Under the pieces are notes generated by a model. That model saw only the letters and a list, made by a program, of their open reading frames with translations, did no database searches and was not told where the DNA came from. Of a DNA stretch of 64,000 nt, positions 18,886 to 26,749 are shown one piece after another. The DNA comes from DASYLJ01 sp964432595. GTDB lineage: Bacteria; Desulfobacterota; Binatia; DP-6. Within the stretch, counting starts at the first letter, position 1. Each line of letters starts with the position of its first letter. The DNA is taken from contig CAYSOF010000010.1 of the NCBI GenBank assembly GCA_964432595.1, positions 1-64,000 of the forward strand, given 5' to 3'. A program made the translations under genes and the position numbers.

Positions 18886-18886
<1 letters not shown>

Positions 18887-19800
18887 TGCGGCTTCCCGCG
18901 CGCGGTCGCGCCGGCGGGAAGATCATCCTCTTCGGAGAGCACGTCGTCGTCTACGGACGGCCGGCCATCGCCGCCGGCCTGCCGATCGGGCTCGACGCCG
19001 TCGTCGAGGAGGGCGCCGGGCCGGCGCTCCACAGCGAGCTGCCGTCCGACGACGATCGCCCTGCGCGGCTCGTCGCCGCCGCCGCCGAGGTCGTCGGCCT
19101 CGATCCCGCGCGTGTGGTCGTGCGCGTCCGCTCCGAGCTGCCGGCGGGCCGCGGGCTCGGCAGCTCCGCCGCGCTCTCCGTCGCGACGCTGCGCGCGCTC
19201 GCCGCCGCCGCGGGCCGCACGCTCGGTCGCGACGAGGAGCTGGCGGCGGGTCGCCGGCTCGAGGCCATCTTCCACGGCACGCCGTCGGGGATCGATCCGG
19301 CGGCGGCCGCGCTCGGCACGTGCTTCCGCTTCGTGCGCGGCGATCCGCCGGCGGTGACGCCGCTGGCGGTCGCGCGTCCCTTGCCACTCGTCGTCGCGTT
19401 TCCCGGCGAGGCGCGCAGCACGGGTGCGGCCGTGGGCGGCGTTCGCGCGCGGTGGGAGGCCGATCGCGCGCGCTACGAGGCGCTGTTCGACGACGTCGCC
19501 GCGGTGGTCGAGCGTGGTGCCGCGGCGGCCGCCGCCGGCGATCTCGCGGCGCTCGGCCGTGCGTTCGACGACAACCAGACGTTGCTGTCGACGCTCGGCG
19601 TGTCGTCGCCGTCGACGGAAGCGCTCGTCGATGCGGCGCGCCGTGCGGGTGCCCTCGGCGCGAAGCTCACGGGCGGCGGCGCCGGCGGCGCGGTCATCGC
19701 GCTCGCCGACGACCCGGACGCGGTGGCGGCGATGCTGCGACGCGACGGCGTCGAGACGTTGATCGTGCGGGTCGGAAGTGGCACGGAAGAACCGTCGTGA
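18886..19800 (+). CDS. mvk: Mevalonate kinase
   Basis: A 304-residue GHMP kinase. Motif 1 is GKIILFGEHVVVYGRPAIAA, which is the mevalonate kinase version; the nucleotide loop is PAGRGLGSSAALSVA; HGTPSGIDPAAAALG contains the catalytic Asp; and KLTGGGAGGAVIAL is motif 3. ATG 18886 shares one base with the mvaA stop (TGATG). Its stop overlaps the cyclase GTG. Length and motifs are normal. Confidence 0.95.
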
Positions 19801-21719
19801 CGGAGCAACGACCGGCGGCTGGGGGTGGGCTCGCGGAGGCGGTCGCCGACGCGGTGGCCCGGGCGACGCAGCGTCTGCTCGAGCAGCAGCGGCCGAGCGG
19901 CTACTGGCAGGCGCCGGTCGAGGCGGCCGGCAACCTGGAAGCCGAGTGGGTCTTCCTGAACCGGCTTCTCGGCCGCAAGCGGCCCGAGCTGGAAGCGCGC
20001 CTCGTCGAGCGGATGCTGCGCCTGCAGCAGGACGACGGGGGCTGGGCGCTCGCGACCGGGCTGCCGGGTCATCTGTCGACCAGCGTCGAGGTGTACTTCG
20101 CGCTGAAGCTCGCGGGGACGCCGTTCGACCATCCCGCGCTCGTGCGCGCGCGCCGCTTCATCCTCGCGGAGGGCGGGCTCGCCCGCGCCGGGCTCTACGC
20201 ACGCTTCTGGCTCGCGTGCTTCGGGCAGTTCCCGTGGCAGGCGGTGCCGGCGATGCCGATCGAGATCGTCCTGCTGCCGCCGTGGGCGCCGCTCGGCATC
20301 TACGGGTTCTCGAGCTGGGCGCGCTCGGTGCTGGTGCCGTTCGCGCTGCTGCGCGTGCATCGTCCCGAGGCGCGCGTGCCCGCCGGCGCCGAGGTCGCGG
20401 AGCTCTGGGTGCGCGAGCCGCGTCTGGAGGAGCTGTCGTTCGAACGCTCGCGGCGGATGCTGACGTGGCGGAACGCGTTCCTGGCGCTCGACAAGACGCT
20501 CGGGCTGCTCGGCCGCAGCCCGTGGAAGCCGCTCCGTCGCCGCGCCGTCGCGCGCGCGATCGAGTGGATCCTGCGCCGCCAGGACGCGACGGGGCAGTGG
20601 GGCGGCATCCAGCCGGCGATGGTGCACTCGGTGCTGGCGCTGCACGCGGTCGGCTTCGCGATCGACCACCCGGTGATGGTGCGCGGCCTGCAGGGCATCG
20701 ACGATCTCCTGCTGCAGGAGGGCGACGTGCTGCTGCACCAGCCCTGCGCGTCGCCGAACTGGGACACCGCGCTCGCGGTGCAGGCGCTGCTCGACGCCGG
20801 CGTCGCGCCGGCGTCGCCCGCGCTCGTGCGCGCCGGCGACTGGCTCGTCGCGCAGCAGATCTTCCGGCCGGGTGACTGGTCGGTGCGTAACCCGCAGCTC
20901 GATCCCGGCGGCTGGGCGGTCGAGTTCGCGAACGACTCGTATCCCAACGTCGACGTCTCGGCCGCGACGCTGCTCGCGTTGCAGCGGCTGCCGCAGGCGG
21001 CCACGGCGGCGGGGCGTCGCGCGCTCGCGCACGGCAGCAACTGGACGCTCGGCATGCAGCATCGCGACGGCGGCTGGGCGGCCTTCGACAACCACGGCCC
21101 GGCGCGCTTCCTCGACGCGGTGCCGTTCCCCGACATGGAGGGGCTCACCGATCCGCCGAACCCCGACTCGACGGGACGCGTGCTCGAGCTGATGGGCTGC
21201 TTCGGGTTCGGCACCGAGTTCGGCCGCGTGCGACGCGCCGTCGAGTTCCTCCGCCGCGCGCAGCACGCCGACGGCAGCTGGCGCGGGCGCTGGGGCGTCA
21301 ACGCCCTCTACGGCACGAGCCTCGCGCTGATCGGCGTGGCGGCGGCCGGGGATGTGCAGGCGCCGTGGGTGCGGCGCGCGGTCGACTGGCTCCTCGCGCA
21401 TCAGAACGCCGACGGCGGCTGGGGCGAGTCGCCGGCGTCGTACGACGACGAGGCGCTGGTCGGGCGCGGCGCGAGCACGCCGACGCAGACGGCGTGGGCG
21501 CTGCTCGCGCTGATGGCGGCCGGCGACGTGCACGGCGACGCCGTGCGCCGCGGCGTCCAGCACCTCCTCGACGCCCAGCGCGTCGACGGCACCTGGGACG
21601 AGACGGCCTACACGGGCACCGGCGTCCCGCGCCGCAGCTACCTCCGCTACCACCTCTATCCGTTGCACTTCCCGTTGCGCGCGCTCGCCCAGTACCGGGC
21701 GCGGACCACGGCGGCATGA
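19797..21719 (+). CDS. shc: Squalene-hopene cyclase-like triterpene cyclase with altered DxDD motif
   Basis: A 640-residue class II triterpene cyclase. Several QW-type repeats are visible (QDDGGWALATGLPGH, GTWDETAYTGTGVPR, HQNADGGWGES, ADGSWRGRWGVNALYG) together with PNWDTALAVQALLDAG and PFPDMEGLTDPPNPDST. In ordinary squalene-hopene cyclases the acid motif is DxDDTA; here the corresponding stretch (20946-20963) reads N384-V-D386-V-S-A within DSYPNVDVSAATLLAL. The central Asp expected to protonate the substrate is kept, but both flanking Asp are lost (Asn and Val). Oxidosqualene cyclases also keep only that Asp (xxDCTA). So the enzyme may use another substrate, work differently, or be weak. 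GTG start coupled to mvk. Confidence 0.88.
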   Translation: MTEQRPAAGGGLAEAVADAVARATQRLLEQQRPSGYWQAPVEAAGNLEAEWVFLNRLLGRKRPELEARLVERMLRLQQDDGGWALATGLPGHLSTSVEVYFALKLAGTPFDHPALVRARRFILAEGGLARAGLYARFWLACFGQFPWQAVPAMPIEIVLLPPWAPLGIYGFSSWARSVLVPFALLRVHRPEARVPAGAEVAELWVREPRLEELSFERSRRMLTWRNAFLALDKTLGLLGRSPWKPLRRRAVARAIEWILRRQDATGQWGGIQPAMVHSVLALHAVGFAIDHPVMVRGLQGIDDLLLQEGDVLLHQPCASPNWDTALAVQALLDAGVAPASPALVRAGDWLVAQQIFRPGDWSVRNPQLDPGGWAVEFANDSYPNVDVSAATLLALQRLPQAATAAGRRALAHGSNWTLGMQHRDGGWAAFDNHGPARFLDAVPFPDMEGLTDPPNPDSTGRVLELMGCFGFGTEFGRVRRAVEFLRRAQHADGSWRGRWGVNALYGTSLALIGVAAAGDVQAPWVRRAVDWLLAHQNADGGWGESPASYDDEALVGRGASTPTQTAWALLALMAAGDVHGDAVRRGVQHLLDAQRVDGTWDETAYTGTGVPRRSYLRYHLYPLHFPLRALAQYRARTTAA

Positions 21720-22813
21720 GCGTCGGCGTCGAACGCCTGCACGTCTACGTTCCCGCGCACCGCCTGCCGCTCGCCGACCTCGCGGCGGCGCGCACGGCCG
21801 CGGTCGCGCCGCACGGCGTCGTCGAGATGGCCGTCGCCGCGCCGAACGAGGACGCCGTCACGCTGGCGGCGACCGCCGGCGCGCGCCTGCTGCGCCCCGA
21901 CGGCGTCGTCGCGGACGACGTCGGACTGCTGCTGGTCGCGAGCGCGCACCCGTCGCCGGTCGCGCCGATCGTCCACGGCCTGCTCGGCCTCGGCGCGCAC
22001 TGCCGCGTGCTCGACGTGCGCCATCCCGGCTGCGCCGGCGCCGGCGCGCTGCGCACGGCGGCCGACTGGATCCGCGCGGCGCCGATGCGCCAGCGCACCG
22101 CGCTCGTCGTCGCGGCCGACGTCGTTCGCCGTCCGCTCGGCGCGCCCGACGAAGCCGCGCAGGGGGCCGGCGCGGTGGCGATGCTGCTGAACGGCGAGCC
22201 GCACGCGCTGCTCCTCGCCGACGATGCGGTGGGCTGGACCGCGGCGTCCGACGACGAGGCGCTGACGCAGGCATTCCTGATCTTGCGCAAGCGCGAGCGG
22301 CCGGAGCCGGAGGGCGTCGAGGTCGTGACCGATCGGCTCGCGCGCGTCGCCTACGGCACCCCCACGCCGGCCGCGGCGCGCGCCGCGCATCGCCGGCTCG
22401 TCGAGCGCGACTGGCACGAGAACGAGCGGCGCTGGCCGACGGTCGCGCCGGACCTGGCGACCGCGACGCAGACGGCGGTGGTCGAGCAGGTCGACCCGAC
22501 GCTCGGGCTGGCGGCGCACGCGGGCGACACGGGCGCGGCGTCGCTCGGTCTGGCCCTGGCGTCGTTGCTCGAGGCGGAGGGGCGGCTGCTGTCCGGCCGG
22601 CGCGTCGGATGCGTCGCCGTCGGCGGCGGATGCGCCGAGCTGTGGACCGCGCTGGTTGCGGGACGGATGGCCACCGACGCCGGCGTCGCGGCGACGCGAC
22701 GCGTGCCGATCACCGTCGCCCAGTACGAAGCGATGTCGCGGGGCGACGCGACGCCCGGCGGGTTCGCCGGCGAGTTCATCCGCGACGGCGACGGCGCCTA
22801 CCGGCGTGTCTGA
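21716..22813 (+). CDS. mvaS: HMG-CoA synthase-like thiolase-fold enzyme
   Basis: A 365-residue member of the HMG-CoA synthase/KAS III superfamily. GVERLHVYVPAHRLPLADLA, the PNEDAVTLAATAGARLL segment, Cys106 in VRHPGCAGAGALRTAA (expected nucleophile) and AAQGAGAVAMLLNGEP match bacterial HMG-CoA synthases. In the region where the family has HTPFPKM, this protein has G214-TPTPAA followed by ARAAHRRL, so the catalytic His and the following Lys appear replaced. It completes the mevalonate pathway in position, but activity as a normal synthase is uncertain. ATG 21716 overlaps the cyclase stop. Confidence 0.8.
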   Translation: MSVGVERLHVYVPAHRLPLADLAAARTAAVAPHGVVEMAVAAPNEDAVTLAATAGARLLRPDGVVADDVGLLLVASAHPSPVAPIVHGLLGLGAHCRVLDVRHPGCAGAGALRTAADWIRAAPMRQRTALVVAADVVRRPLGAPDEAAQGAGAVAMLLNGEPHALLLADDAVGWTAASDDEALTQAFLILRKRERPEPEGVEVVTDRLARVAYGTPTPAAARAAHRRLVERDWHENERRWPTVAPDLATATQTAVVEQVDPTLGLAAHAGDTGAASLGLALASLLEAEGRLLSGRRVGCVAVGGGCAELWTALVAGRMATDAGVAATRRVPITVAQYEAMSRGDATPGGFAGEFIRDGDGAYRRV

Positions 22814-22814
22814 C

Positions 22815-23663
22815 ATGGACGTGGACCGGGCGTACGCCGAGTGCGCGCGCATCGCGCGCACGCACTACGAGAACTTCCCCATCGGCTCGTGGCTCCTGCC
22901 GCGCCATCTGCGCCGCGACCTGGCCGCGGTGTACGCCTTCGCGCGCGCGGGCGACGACCTGGCGGACGAGGGCGAGGACGCGGGACGCCTGGCGCGGCTC
23001 GACGAGTTCGAGGCGAAGCTGCTCGCGTGCGCGGGCGACTCCGACGCCGTGGACGATCCGATCTTCGTGGCGCTCGGTCACACGCTCGACGCGCGCGCGC
23101 TGCCCGTCCAGCCGTTTCGCGACCTGATCACGGCGTTCCGCCGCGATGCCGCGGGCGAGACCGCGTCCATGGCGACCATCGATGCGCTGTACGAGTACTG
23201 CCGCTGCTCGGCGAATCCGGTGGGGCGCATCGTGCTCGGACTCTTCGGGCATCGCGACGCCGAGCGGCAGGCGCGCTCCGACGACATCTGTACGGCGCTG
23301 CAGCTGACGAACTGCTGGCAGGACGTCGCCGGCGACCTCGACCGCCGTCGCGTCTACCTGCCGCAGGACGACCTCGACCGCTTCGCCGGCAGCCGCGACG
23401 CCCTCGCCGCGCGGCGGACCAACGACGCGTTCCGCGAGCTCATGCGCTTCGAGGTCGCGCGGGCGCGCGCGCTGTTCGAACGCGGGCTGCCGCTGGCCGA
23501 CATGGTGCATGGACGACTTCGCCGAGAAGTCCGCCTCTTCGCCCGCGGCGGCATGGCGATCCTCGACCGCATCGACGCGGTCGACGGCGACGTCTTCGCG
23601 CGACGGCCGACCCTTCGCCGCGGCGACTTCGCGCGGCTCGTCGTACGCACGCTTTTCGGCTAG
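22815..23663 (+). CDS. hpnC: HpnC-like squalene/phytoene synthase family enzyme
   Basis: A 282-residue trans-isoprenyl synthase. The start MDVDRAYAECARIARTHYENFP is typical of HpnC (hydroxysqualene synthase in the HpnCDE route). First Asp-rich motif DDLADE (47-52), second DVAGD within NCWQDVAGDLDRRRVYLP, with substrate-binding RxYxP-like RRVYLP. HpnD and HpnE are not in the window. ATG 22815 leaves a one-base gap after mvaS; an alternative GTG at 22806 overlaps it by 8 bases. It should supply the C30 chain for the cyclase two genes upstream. Confidence 0.88.
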   Translation: MDVDRAYAECARIARTHYENFPIGSWLLPRHLRRDLAAVYAFARAGDDLADEGEDAGRLARLDEFEAKLLACAGDSDAVDDPIFVALGHTLDARALPVQPFRDLITAFRRDAAGETASMATIDALYEYCRCSANPVGRIVLGLFGHRDAERQARSDDICTALQLTNCWQDVAGDLDRRRVYLPQDDLDRFAGSRDALAARRTNDAFRELMRFEVARARALFERGLPLADMVHGRLRREVRLFARGGMAILDRIDAVDGDVFARRPTLRRGDFARLVVRTLFG

Positions 23664-23673
23664 GTCGGACCGA

Positions 23674-24171
23674 ATGGCCGCGCCCCAGCGCTACAGCGTC
23701 GTCGTCGCGAAGGAGTACCTCAAGTTCGCGGCGGCGCACTTCATCGCGTACCCCGGCTTCCGCGAGCCGCTGCACGGCCACAACTACCAGGTGTCGGTGC
23801 GCGTCGAGGCCGACCTCGGACCCGAGGGCTACGTGCTCGACTTCGGCGTCGTGAAGCGAGTCGCCCGGGCGCTCTGCGACGAGCTGGACGAGCGCACGCT
23901 CGTGCCGCTGCAGAGCGACTGCCTGACGGTGACGGTGCAGGACGGCGTCGTGACGCTCGTGACCGAGGCGGGTCACCGCTTCGCGTTCCCCGAGGTCGAC
24001 TGTGCGGTGCTGCCCATCGTGCACACGTCCGCCGAGGAGCTGGCCGCGTATCTGCTGCAGCGCCTGCGCACCGCGCTGCGCGCCGAGGCGGCGGGACGCG
24101 CGCTCGTCGCCATCGAGGTGGGCGTCGGCGAGGCGCCCGGCCAGGTCGCGTACTGCCGGGAGGCCTTCTGA
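23674..24171 (+). CDS. 6-pyruvoyl-tetrahydropterin synthase family, PTPS-III-like
   Basis: A 165-residue T-fold enzyme. Zinc ligands are His22 (FAAAHFIAY), His34 and His36 (EPLHGHNYQV). QueD enzymes have Cys four residues before HGH; here that position is Arg and a Glu follows (R30-E31-P-L-H-G-H). The E-x2-HGH form is the one described for PTPS-III, which replaces FolB in folate synthesis by making 6-hydroxymethyl-dihydropterin. The role in folate is therefore inferred from the motif. It starts 10 bases after hpnC in the same operon, though a link of pterins to terpenoids is not obvious. Confidence 0.85.
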   Translation: MAAPQRYSVVVAKEYLKFAAAHFIAYPGFREPLHGHNYQVSVRVEADLGPEGYVLDFGVVKRVARALCDELDERTLVPLQSDCLTVTVQDGVVTLVTEAGHRFAFPEVDCAVLPIVHTSAEELAAYLLQRLRTALRAEAAGRALVAIEVGVGEAPGQVAYCREAF

Positions 24172-24440
24172 GGCGCCTGCTGGCGGTGGCCGTCGCCGCC
24201 GTCGCCGCCGCGTGCACTGCCGATCTGCCGGACCGCGGGGCGCCCGGCGCGATCGTCATGATGAAGCGCTGCAGCGCCTGCCATCGCGTGTACGCGCCTG
24301 GCTCGATGACGCTCGAGATGTGGAAGTTCCAGCTCGGCCGCATGCAGTCGTTGTTCGCGCAGCGTGGCATCCCGTGGCTGTCACCGGACGAGGAGCAGGC
24401 CGTGATGGCCTACCTCCAGCAGCACGCCGGAACGCAGTGA
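24168..24440 (+). CDS. Small monohaem cytochrome c-type lipoprotein
   Basis: A haem-binding CSACH motif (KRCSACHRVY) lies in a protein of about 90 residues. The first standard start codon is a GTG at 24186, but the codons upstream read CTG-AGG-CGC-CTG-CTG-GCG and encode a proper lipoprotein signal (RRLLAVAVAAVAAAC) when joined to the downstream part, with the lipobox AAAC. That suggests a CTG start at 24168 overlapping the PTPS stop (CTGA), although the GTG would still leave a short signal-like stretch. A C-terminal LSPDEEQAVMAYLQQHAG helix resembles other small c-type cytochromes. Electron-transfer partner unknown. Confidence 0.65.
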   Translation: MRRLLAVAVAAVAAACTADLPDRGAPGAIVMMKRCSACHRVYAPGSMTLEMWKFQLGRMQSLFAQRGIPWLSPDEEQAVMAYLQQHAGTQ

Positions 24441-24493
24441 CGTCAAAGGGTCATTGACGCCCGCCGGTCCTCGGGCGAGTGTGACGCCGTCTG

Positions 24494-26704
24494 ATGTCCG
24501 AGGATCCGGTTCCGGCGCTCTCGGAGCGCGAGCGCATGGCGACCCTCACCGCCGACGTGGGGAACATTCTCGTCCGGGGGCGCGAGCTCGACCCGAGCCT
24601 CCACGAGTGCTGCGCGGCGCTCGCCCGCCATCTCGACGCGGTCCGCGTCGCCATCTGGACGCTGGACGACGAGGAGCGCGCGCTCGTCCTGCACGCGCAC
24701 GCCGGCGAGAAGCGGCCCCGGGAGCGGATCGCGATCGGTGAGGGCGACGTCGGCCGCGTCGCCGCCGAGCGCCGCGCGCATGCCGGCGACGCGCGCACGA
24801 TGATCGCGCCGATGGTCGTCGGCGAACGGCTGGCGGGCGTGCTCGCCGTCGACGCGCGGGCGCCCCTCGGGACGATCACCCGCGACGGCCTCGCGGTCAT
24901 CGCGCAAGGGCTCGCGCTCGGCGTCGATCGGCAGCGGACCGAGCAGCACCTGCGGGAGCAGACGGAGGTCGTCGAGACGATCAATCAGCTCGGGCGCGTG
25001 CTGTCGGCCGAGCTCGATCTCCCGACGCTGGTCCAGGCGGTCACCGACGCCGCCACGGAGCTGACGGGCGCCGACTTCGGCTCGTTCTTCTACAACGTCG
25101 TCGACGAGCAGGGCGACTCGTACATGCTGTACGCGCTGTCGGGCGCGCCCCGCGAGGCGTTCGCGCAGCTGCCCATGCCGCGCGCGACGGAGCTCTTCGG
25201 CCCGACGTTCCGCGGCGAGGGGACGATCCGCGTCGCGGACGTGCGGCAGGACCCGCGCTACGGGCACAGCGCGCCGTACTTCGGCATGCCGAGCGGCCAT
25301 CTGCCGGTCTGCAGCTACCTCGCGGTGTCGGTCGTCTCGCGCTCCGGCGAGGTGATCGGCGGCTTGTTCTTCGGCCACGCCGGGCCGAACGCGTTCACCG
25401 AGCGTCACGAGCGGATCGTCGAGGGCCTCGCCGCCCAGACGGCGGTGGCGATGGACAATGCGCGCCTCTACCAGCGGGCGCGCGAGGCGCTCGACGAGCG
25501 CCAGCATCTTCTCGTGCGCGAGCAGGCGGCGCGGCGCGAGGCCGAGATCGCGAGCCGCGCGAAGGACGAGTTCCTCAGCATGCTGTCGCACGAGCTGCGG
25601 ACGCCCCTGAACGCCATCCTCGGCTGGACGCGGTTGCTCGGCACGGGCCGGCTCGACGCCACGAGCGTCGCGCGCGCCGTCGAGACGATCGACCGCAACG
25701 CGAAGCTGCAGGCGCACCTCATCGAGGACATGCTCGACGTCTCGCGCATCATCTCCGGCAAGCTGCGTCTCGACGCGCAGCCCGTCGACCTGACGGCGGT
25801 CGCGAGCGCCGCGGTGGACACGTCGCGGCCCGCGGCCGAGGCCAAGGCCATCCGCGTGCAGGTGGTGCTCGACTTCGGCGCCGGCGTGGTGCTCGGCGAC
25901 GCGGTCCGCCTGCAGCAGGTGGTGTGGAACCTGCTCTCCAACGCCATCAAGTTCACGCCGAAGAGCGGCACGGTCCGCGTGCAGCTCCAGCGCGTCAACT
26001 CGCAGGTGGAGCTCACGGTCAGCGACACCGGGCCCGGGATCGACGAGCAGTTCCTGCCGCACATGTTCGACCGCTTCCGGCAGGCGGACAGCGCGATCAC
26101 GCGCAAGCATGGCGGCCTCGGGCTCGGCCTCGCCATCGTCCGGCACCTCGTCGAGCTGCATGGCGGAACGGTGCAGGCGCACAATCGCGCCGACCAGTCG
26201 GGCGCCGTCTTCACGGTGACGCTGCCGGTGATGGTCGTGCGGGCGACGGCGCCGCCCGTCGCGCCGCCGTCCGAGCGCGTCCACCCGGTGGTGAGCGGCG
26301 CCGTGCCGTTCGATCATCCGCCGGAGCTCCGGGGCGTCGACGTGCTCGCGGTCGACGACGACGCCGACGCGCGCCGGCTCGTCTCGGCGGTGCTGGAGGA
26401 CTGCGGCGCCGTCGTGCGGGCGTGCGGGTCGTCGGCGGAGGCGATGACGGCGCTCGGCGAACGGCTGCCCGACGTCCTCGTGTCGGACATCGGGATGCCC
26501 GACGAGGACGGGTACGCCTTCATCCGGCGGGTGCGCGACAGCGGGATCGTCGTGCCGGCCGTCGCGTTGACGGCATACGCGCGCGTCGAGGATCGCATGC
26601 ACGCGCTGTCGGCGGGCTACAACATCCACGTGCCGAAGCCCGTCGAGCCGGCCGAGCTGGCGGTCGTCGTCGCGAGCCTCGTCCATCGCAGCGCCAAATC
26701 CTGA
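24494..26704 (+). CDS. Hybrid sensor histidine kinase: GAF-GAF-HisKA-HATPase-REC
   Basis: A 736-residue soluble hybrid kinase without membrane segments. Domains: a degenerate GAF (about 20-150), a full GAF (about 165-325, with GSFFYNVVDEQG and YLAVSVVSRSGEVIGGLFFG), a short coiled linker, HisKA with His366 in SMLSHELRTPLN, HATPase with WNLLSNAIKFTP, SDTGPGID and GLGLGLAIV boxes, and a receiver (about 615-730) with phosphoacceptor Asp665 in LVSDIGMPDEDGY. The signal sensed by the GAF domains cannot be told. No separate output protein is adjacent. A TTGACG box at 24453 lies upstream. Confidence 0.95.
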   Translation: MSEDPVPALSERERMATLTADVGNILVRGRELDPSLHECCAALARHLDAVRVAIWTLDDEERALVLHAHAGEKRPRERIAIGEGDVGRVAAERRAHAGDARTMIAPMVVGERLAGVLAVDARAPLGTITRDGLAVIAQGLALGVDRQRTEQHLREQTEVVETINQLGRVLSAELDLPTLVQAVTDAATELTGADFGSFFYNVVDEQGDSYMLYALSGAPREAFAQLPMPRATELFGPTFRGEGTIRVADVRQDPRYGHSAPYFGMPSGHLPVCSYLAVSVVSRSGEVIGGLFFGHAGPNAFTERHERIVEGLAAQTAVAMDNARLYQRAREALDERQHLLVREQAARREAEIASRAKDEFLSMLSHELRTPLNAILGWTRLLGTGRLDATSVARAVETIDRNAKLQAHLIEDMLDVSRIISGKLRLDAQPVDLTAVASAAVDTSRPAAEAKAIRVQVVLDFGAGVVLGDAVRLQQVVWNLLSNAIKFTPKSGTVRVQLQRVNSQVELTVSDTGPGIDEQFLPHMFDRFRQADSAITRKHGGLGLGLAIVRHLVELHGGTVQAHNRADQSGAVFTVTLPVMVVRATAPPVAPPSERVHPVVSGAVPFDHPPELRGVDVLAVDDDADARRLVSAVLEDCGAVVRACGSSAEAMTALGERLPDVLVSDIGMPDEDGYAFIRRVRDSGIVVPAVALTAYARVEDRMHALSAGYNIHVPKPVEPAELAVVVASLVHRSAKS

Positions 26705-26710
26705 CGGCGG

Positions 26711-26740
26711 TTGCGCGTGGCGCGGCGGGCGCGGGATAAC
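26711..26740 (+). promoter_or_regulatory. Candidate leaderless promoter of the DUF35-thiolase gene
   Basis: TTGCGC (26711-26716), 18-base spacer, GATAAC (26735-26740), then 9 bases to the ATG at 26750. Geometry predicts a leaderless transcript. Confidence 0.55.
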
Positions 26741-26749
26741 CGCGGCGCC

